A stretch of DNA of 10,659 bases from Rhodanobacteraceae bacterium (GTDB lineage: Bacteria > Pseudomonadota > Gammaproteobacteria > Xanthomonadales > Rhodanobacteraceae), in contig JAAXIA010000110.1 of assembly GCA_012270595.1 (NCBI GenBank), forward strand, positions 1 through 10,659. Direction: 5' to 3'. Positions 6,645 through 10,659 of the stretch are shown one piece after another. Each line of letters starts with the position of its first letter. The first letter of the stretch is position 1. The notes under the pieces were generated by a model. The model was not told where the DNA came from. It saw only the letters and a list, made by a program, of their open reading frames with translations, and made no database searches. The position numbers and the translations under genes are program-made.

Positions 6645-9494
6645 ATGAGTCTTTTATCTTTCATGGAAAAAAGTTTTAACCCTTCCCAAATCGAAAACAC
6701 CTGGTATGAGAGCTGGGAATCGAGTGGTGCGTTCAAACCCTCGGGCCATGGCAAACCTTACGGGCTTTTACTGCCGCCACCCAATGTCACCGGTACACTG
6801 CACATGGGACATGCGTTCCAGCAAACCTTGATGGATATGCTGGTGCGTTACCATCGTATGCGCGGCATGAACACGCTGTGGCAGGTAGGCATAGACCACG
6901 CCGGCATTGCTACGCAGAAAATCGTGGAAAACCAGCTAACAGCAGCCAACCAGAGCCGCCACGATCTGGGGCGTGAAACCTTTGTCAAGCGTGTTTGGCA
7001 GTGGAAGGAAACTTCCGGCTCAACCATCACCCACCAGATGCGCCGCCTCGGCGTCGCCGTGGACTGGTCGCGCGAACGCTTCACCATGGATGAAGGCCTG
7101 TCTAACGCAGTACGCAAGGTATTTGTGAGCTGGTACCGCGCTGGACTTATCTACCGCGGCAACCGCCTGGTGAACTGGGATCCGGTACTCGGCACGGCAG
7201 TTTCTGACCTGGAAGTGGACAACATCGAACGCGATGGTCATATATGGTCGATCCGCTACCCGGTTCTCGGCAGTGATGCATCGCTGATCGTGGCCACAAC
7301 CCGCCCTGAAACCATGCTGGGCGACACTGCCGTAGCAGTACACCCCGAGGATGAACGCTACACCCATCTTATCGGCCAGACACTGAAGCTTCCCTTGACT
7401 GGGCGAACCATCCCGATCATCGCCGATGACTATGTGGACCGCGCTTTTGGCACTGGCTGCGTAAAGATTACCCCTGCGCACGATTTCAACGACTACGCCA
7501 TCGGCCAGCGGCACCAGTTACCACTGGTCACCATCTTCACGCTGGACGCCAGGATGAATAACAACGCACCGACGGCCTATCGCGGACTGGATCGTTACGA
7601 AGCGCGCAAGCACGTACTCGCCGATCTAGAGGCCAGCGGCGCACTGGTGGACACCAGGGCACATAAACTACAGCTTCCGGTAAGCCAGCGTTCAGCGGCC
7701 ATTATCGAACCCATGCTGACCGATCAGTGGTTTGTCGATCTCACTCGTGAACAACAACCCGATGGTCGTCGCGGGGGGCGTTCAGCCATCACCGAACCAG
7801 CCTTGGAGGCCGTGCGCAGTGGCCAGATTCGTTTTGTGCCGGAAAACTGGGCCAGTACCTATACCCAGTGGCTAGAGCACATCCAGGACTGGTGCATCAG
7901 TCGTCAGCTCTGGTGGGGGCATCGTATTCCAGCCTGGTATGACGAGCATGGCCAAATTTTTGTCGGCGAGGATGAGGCCGACGCGCGCGCTCATGCCAGC
8001 GTGATACCAGTGGGCGCACTACGTCAGGACGAAGATGTACTAGACACCTGGTTTTCTTCGGCGCTATGGCCTTTTTCCACAATGGGCTGGCCAGCGGACA
8101 AGCCCGTGCGCGATGCAGGGGGGCAAGTTATCGCGGATTGGTCGCATGACCAGATCTTTCTGCCCAGCGCAGTCATGATTACTGGCTTTGACATCATTTT
8201 TTTCTGGGTCGCGCGCATGGTAATGGCAACTCAGTACTTTACCGGTCGGGTACCATTTCGCGAAGTCTACATCAATGCCATTGTGCGCGACGCCGAAGGT
8301 CAGAAAATGTCCAAATCCAAGGGTAATACCTTGGATCCGCTGGACCTGATCGACGGCATTGCGCTGGAACCACTCATTGCCAAATCCACACGGAGCCTGC
8401 TTCTCCCACAAGTACGGGAAAAGGTGGAAAAGCGCCTATGCAGGGACTACCCCGAAGGCATCAAGGCGATCGGTACCGACGCGCTACGTTTCACCTTCGC
8501 GGCGCTAGCCAGCCACAGCCGGAACATTAATTTTGACCTCAAGCGCGCCGAAGGTTACAAGGCATTCTGTAACAAACTGTGGAACGCAGCACGCTTCGTA
8601 CTGATGAATCTTCCTGAAGAATTCCCAGCAAGCGTGTCCAACACGCCTGTCACCGAAGCTGAACGCTGGATTCTCACCCGCCTGAAGCACACCCTGAACG
8701 CGGTGGAAAAGCACTTCGCCGACTACCGTTTTGACCATCTGGCCCAAGCGTTGTATGAGTTCGTATGGAACGAGTACTGCGACTGGTTCCTGGAACTGTC
8801 CAAACCCGCCTTGCATGGTAAGGACGCAACAGCAATCCAGTCCACGCGCCACACCCTGATCATAGTGCTCGAAACCGTGCTACGCGCACTCCATCCGGTG
8901 ATGCCCTTCATCACCGAAGAAATCTGGCAACACCTGGCACCACACCTCGCATTGAGCGAGCAAAGTGTCTATGCACGCCCTTGGCCTCAGGCAAGCAAAA
9001 TTGCCAGTGACCACGAGGCCAGCGACCAGATCGAATGGTTTAAAGCCGTGCTCTGCGAGATCCGCCGCATGCGCTCGGAACTGCGCATCGCGCCTGGCAA
9101 GATCATCCCACTGTGGCTAGCTGGTGGCGATCATAACGACCATGAGCGCGTATCCCGCTTTGCCAAACAAATCGCGTTTCTGGGTCATGCAGATATGCCA
9201 CAGTGGCTCGCAACCGACCACGACGAACCCACAGCAGCCGTCGCCGTCGTCGGCTCCCTGCGGTTGCTGGTTCCATTGGCCGGATTGATTGACCTTGATA
9301 CTGAGAAGACCCGCATTGACAAAGAAATCTCCCGGGTCGAAAGCCAAATCAAAAAATGCAAAACTAAACTGGACAATGCCAACTTCGTCACCCATGCTCC
9401 CCCACCGGTTGTAACGAAGGAACGCCAACGCATCATGGACTGGAACATCCAGCTCATTGCGCTACGCGAGCAGGCCGACAAGCTCAAGGGTTAA
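6645..9494 (+). CDS. valS: Valyl-tRNA synthetase
   Basis: ValS is the cytosolic class Ia aminoacyl-tRNA synthetase that charges tRNA-Val and edits mischarged threonine. The protein is 949 aa from ATG 6645 (E. coli 951). The HIGH-type motif is HMGH at residues 53-56 after [11 protein letters not shown]. The CP1 editing domain has [37 protein letters not shown] follows, then KMSKS at 554-558 and the anticodon-binding domain with [22 protein letters not shown]. The C-terminal coiled coil, rich in Lys/Glu, ends near ADKLKG. The frame is open back to 6396 but that part overlaps tsaB and its promoter region. ATG 6645 or ATG 6663 ([18 protein letters not shown], closest to the E. coli start) are the realistic choices; neither has a strong ribosome-binding site. 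In E. coli valS follows holC; here no holC is present, but the psi gene holD lies downstream on the other strand. Confidence 0.97.
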   Translation: MSLLSFMEKSFNPSQIENTWYESWESSGAFKPSGHGKPYGLLLPPPNVTGTLHMGHAFQQTLMDMLVRYHRMRGMNTLWQVGIDHAGIATQKIVENQLTAANQSRHDLGRETFVKRVWQWKETSGSTITHQMRRLGVAVDWSRERFTMDEGLSNAVRKVFVSWYRAGLIYRGNRLVNWDPVLGTAVSDLEVDNIERDGHIWSIRYPVLGSDASLIVATTRPETMLGDTAVAVHPEDERYTHLIGQTLKLPLTGRTIPIIADDYVDRAFGTGCVKITPAHDFNDYAIGQRHQLPLVTIFTLDARMNNNAPTAYRGLDRYEARKHVLADLEASGALVDTRAHKLQLPVSQRSAAIIEPMLTDQWFVDLTREQQPDGRRGGRSAITEPALEAVRSGQIRFVPENWASTYTQWLEHIQDWCISRQLWWGHRIPAWYDEHGQIFVGEDEADARAHASVIPVGALRQDEDVLDTWFSSALWPFSTMGWPADKPVRDAGGQVIADWSHDQIFLPSAVMITGFDIIFFWVARMVMATQYFTGRVPFREVYINAIVRDAEGQKMSKSKGNTLDPLDLIDGIALEPLIAKSTRSLLLPQVREKVEKRLCRDYPEGIKAIGTDALRFTFAALASHSRNINFDLKRAEGYKAFCNKLWNAARFVLMNLPEEFPASVSNTPVTEAERWILTRLKHTLNAVEKHFADYRFDHLAQALYEFVWNEYCDWFLELSKPALHGKDATAIQSTRHTLIIVLETVLRALHPVMPFITEEIWQHLAPHLALSEQSVYARPWPQASKIASDHEASDQIEWFKAVLCEIRRMRSELRIAPGKIIPLWLAGGDHNDHERVSRFAKQIAFLGHADMPQWLATDHDEPTAAVAVVGSLRLLVPLAGLIDLDTEKTRIDKEISRVESQIKKCKTKLDNANFVTHAPPPVVTKERQRIMDWNIQLIALREQADKLKG

Positions 9495-9497
9495 TGG

Positions 9498-9522
9498 GGG
9501 TAGCCAGAGCAGTGGCTCACCC
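9498..9522 (+). terminator. Hairpin after valS
   Basis: Starting 4 bases after the valS stop, GGGTAGCCA (9498-9506) pairs with TGGCT-C-ACCC (9513-9522): nine pairs with one bulged C and a 6-base loop. Only a mixed pyrimidine run (TTCCCGCCTTCC) follows, so intrinsic termination would be inefficient. It sits in the 107-base convergent gap between valS and rimI and may serve either direction; no T-rich hairpin specific to rimI was seen. Confidence 0.35.
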
Positions 9523-9601
9523 TTCCCGCCTTCCTGGTTTATTGATGATCGCGCCAGCAAGACGCACTGAGGCAAAGCTCCGCCGGTGGGCGCGTTTGCG
9601 C

Positions 9602-10066
9602 TCAGCTTAGTTCAAGCGCCATCACAATGGCTTCCTCATATCCATGGTGTGTCCGATAGTAGCGCGCCCGACGGCCTTGTTCGCGAAAGCCCAGCGATGC
9701 GTACAAGGCATGCGCGACCAGATTGGATAGTCGCACTTCCAAAAGCACCTGCTGCACCCGATGACGGCGCGCCACCTCCAGCAAAGCTTGCAGCAGGTAA
9801 TACCCTAGCCCCTGCCCACGCCAATGCGGGTCAATACAGATATTGAGTACATGCGCCTCATTAACCCCGATCAACAGCACGCCATAACCGGTGATAACTT
9901 CACCCACGCACACCACCTGGCACAGATAACCCTCGCGTAGACAATCAACAAAAATGCCCTGTGTCCAGGGAAATTCATAAGAAACCATCTCGATAGCAGT
10001 AACTACCGGCAAGTCTCTGCGCACCATTGCGCGCATATGTACCGCCGGGTGCCATGCGGTGGCCAC
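9602..10066 (-). CDS. rimI: Ribosomal protein bS18 alanine N-acetyltransferase
   Basis: RimI is a cytosolic GNAT-fold enzyme that acetylates the N-terminal alanine of ribosomal protein S18 with acetyl-CoA. The 154 aa protein has the early family block SYEFPWTQGIF (about residues 29-39). It then has the beta strand AHVLNICIDP, the acetyl-CoA pyrophosphate-binding loop RGQGLG at 83-88, and the RimI signature LLEVRLSNLVAHALYASLGF with RARYY. It ends EEAIVMALELS, as RimI proteins do. I chose the GTG at 10066: a GGAG lies 10 bases upstream (10077-10080 on the + strand), inside the end of holD, and it gives a length near E. coli RimI (148 aa). ATG at 10036 or 10027 would shorten the N-terminus. It starts 5 bases after the holD stop, the same holD-rimI order as in E. 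coli, and the two are surely co-transcribed. Confidence 0.93.
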   Translation of the reverse strand: MATAWHPAVHMRAMVRRDLPVVTAIEMVSYEFPWTQGIFVDCLREGYLCQVVCVGEVITGYGVLLIGVNEAHVLNICIDPHWRGQGLGYYLLQALLEVARRHRVQQVLLEVRLSNLVAHALYASLGFREQGRRARYYRTHHGYEEAIVMALELS

Positions 10067-10071
10067 GGATT

Positions 10072-10518
10072 TTAAGCTCCAGCAGGGGGCAGCACGCGTC
10101 GCAGTCTGCGCAATGCCTGCCATAGCTGACGCTTGGCACTCGCATCGGCCAGTATCTGTGTTGGCAAGTCCGCTCCCACGATGTCCGCCCGCTGCTTTAC
10201 TTCCGGCGGGAGGTGGCGCTCCAGAAGATCCGCCGACACCTTTCCAAGGACCAGATAAGCACGCGCGTGAGGGATATCCACCGCCTCTTTCCCGCCCAGC
10301 TCAACACGTGTAGCACACGCTAAAGTTAAGCCACAGGCACCAAAAGCCCGGGTGAGCAGTTCCTGCTGACGCGCACTACAGCCTGCCGGTAACACTACTA
10401 CACAAGCGCTATTGCTCTTGCCTGCAGGCAACACCGGATTCCTCGTGCCCTGCGCGCGAAGCCCCCACTGGGTGATCCCAAGCGCCTTAAGTACACGCAC
10501 ACGGTGCACGGCATTCAC
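10072..10518 (-). CDS. holD: Probable DNA polymerase III psi subunit
   Basis: This is a diverged HolD. Psi joins the chi subunit (HolC) to the tau/gamma clamp loader and so links single-strand binding protein to the replicase. Psi proteins are poorly conserved, and I base the call on three points. The N-terminal chi-contacting motif LKALGITQWGLR is nearly that of E. coli psi (LQQLGITQWSLRR). The C-terminal block ADASAKRQLWQALRRL resembles ANPTARAALWQQI. The gene lies directly before rimI, as in E. coli. Length from GTG 10518 is 148 aa (E. coli 137). The frame has no ATG; a GTG at 10557 is also possible, but 10518 places the motif at the same distance from the start as in E. coli and avoids overlap with the pssA-like gene ending at 10538. 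No clear ribosome-binding site precedes either. The middle of the protein is not recognisable beyond being alternately hydrophobic and basic. Confidence 0.78.
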   Translation of the reverse strand: MNAVHRVRVLKALGITQWGLRAQGTRNPVLPAGKSNSACVVVLPAGCSARQQELLTRAFGACGLTLACATRVELGGKEAVDIPHARAYLVLGKVSADLLERHLPPEVKQRADIVGADLPTQILADASAKRQLWQALRRLRRVLPPAGA

Positions 10519-10537
10519 GCCATGGACGCGTACGGGA

Positions 10538-10659
10538 CTATTCACGCCGACCCGCACTAAGATGCTGACGTCGCCGTCTGGTCATCCCCACGACGGTAAG
10601 TACGGGGCCGGAAAACAGATAAACCGAGAATATCGCCAACAATACCTGTGGCGGATCCA
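10538..10659 (-). CDS. pssA: C-terminal end of a probable CDP-diacylglycerol-serine O-phosphatidyltransferase
   Basis: Only the last 39 codons lie in the window; the gene continues past the right edge. The visible part begins DPPQVLLAIFSVYLFSGPV, a hydrophobic helix, and ends in a very basic tail (TRRRRQHLSAGRRE). The run DPP-hydrophobic-Y-x-x-SGPV followed by arginines is what I remember from the last membrane helix of bacterial type II PssA, which condenses CDP-diacylglycerol with serine to phosphatidylserine in the inner membrane. The other two frames of this strand have stops in the same stretch and look less protein-like. It ends 19 bases before the holD start and is on the same strand, so it may head the pssA-holD-rimI transcript. 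The call rests on one short segment, so the family is probable rather than proven. Confidence 0.55.
   Translation of the reverse strand, partial: DPPQVLLAIFSVYLFSGPVLTVVGMTRRRRQHLSAGRRE

Noticed and set aside
7020..7514. A 164-codon - strand frame inside valS, and similar ones at 8064-8411 and 8505-8852.
   Set aside because: They lie wholly antisense to a full-length, well conserved valS and show no family motifs; they are shadows of its codon use.
9551..9593. GCGCC...GGCGC inverted repeat between valS and rimI as a rimI terminator.
   Set aside because: Only five pairs around a 33-base loop and no T-run on the - strand; not convincing.

Overview
The window reads as a stretch of a gammaproteobacterial chromosome of moderate GC content. 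HolD (DNA polymerase III psi) is essentially a gammaproteobacterial protein, the holD-rimI order matches Escherichia coli, and HprK, RapZ and RimI resemble my recollection of their Xanthomonadales counterparts. The gene set hprK-rapZ-PTS IIA-ptsH-ptsI is known from Xanthomonadales, Acidithiobacillia and Betaproteobacteria. I cannot name a genus.

Left part (about 1-4484, + strand): a compact operon of a permease-less, probably regulatory phosphotransferase system. HPr kinase/phosphorylase (hprK) is followed by the RNase adapter RapZ, a mannose-family EIIA, HPr (ptsH) and enzyme I (ptsI). No sugar-transporting EIIB/C/D is present. EI would pass phosphate from PEP to HPr His15 and on to EIIA His10, while HprK would modify HPr on Ser46. 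All these residues are visible. EIIA and HPr overlap by 8 bases. The two small gaps (rapZ-EIIA and ptsH-ptsI) are each bridged by a short ORF whose stop codon overlaps the next start as ATGA.

Middle part (4550-5770, - strand): one secreted-looking protein with eight Sel1 repeats, convergent to the PTS operon. Two of its repeats are nearly identical at DNA level. Its upstream region holds a degenerate copy of the common proteobacterial inverted repeat related to neisserial dRS3, next to a hairpin that looks like the terminator of tsaB.

Right part (5771-10659): housekeeping genes. tsaB (tRNA t6A synthesis, - strand) is divergent from valS (valyl-tRNA synthetase, + strand) across about 180 bases that carry a possible valS promoter. 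valS is convergent with a - strand cluster that reads pssA (C-terminal end only, cut by the window), holD and rimI. The longest stretch without a confident gene is about 180 bases.

I see no mobile element, CRISPR array, RNA gene or clearly new system. The second-look items are the bridging small ORFs, the recently duplicated Sel1 repeats and the relic repeat.
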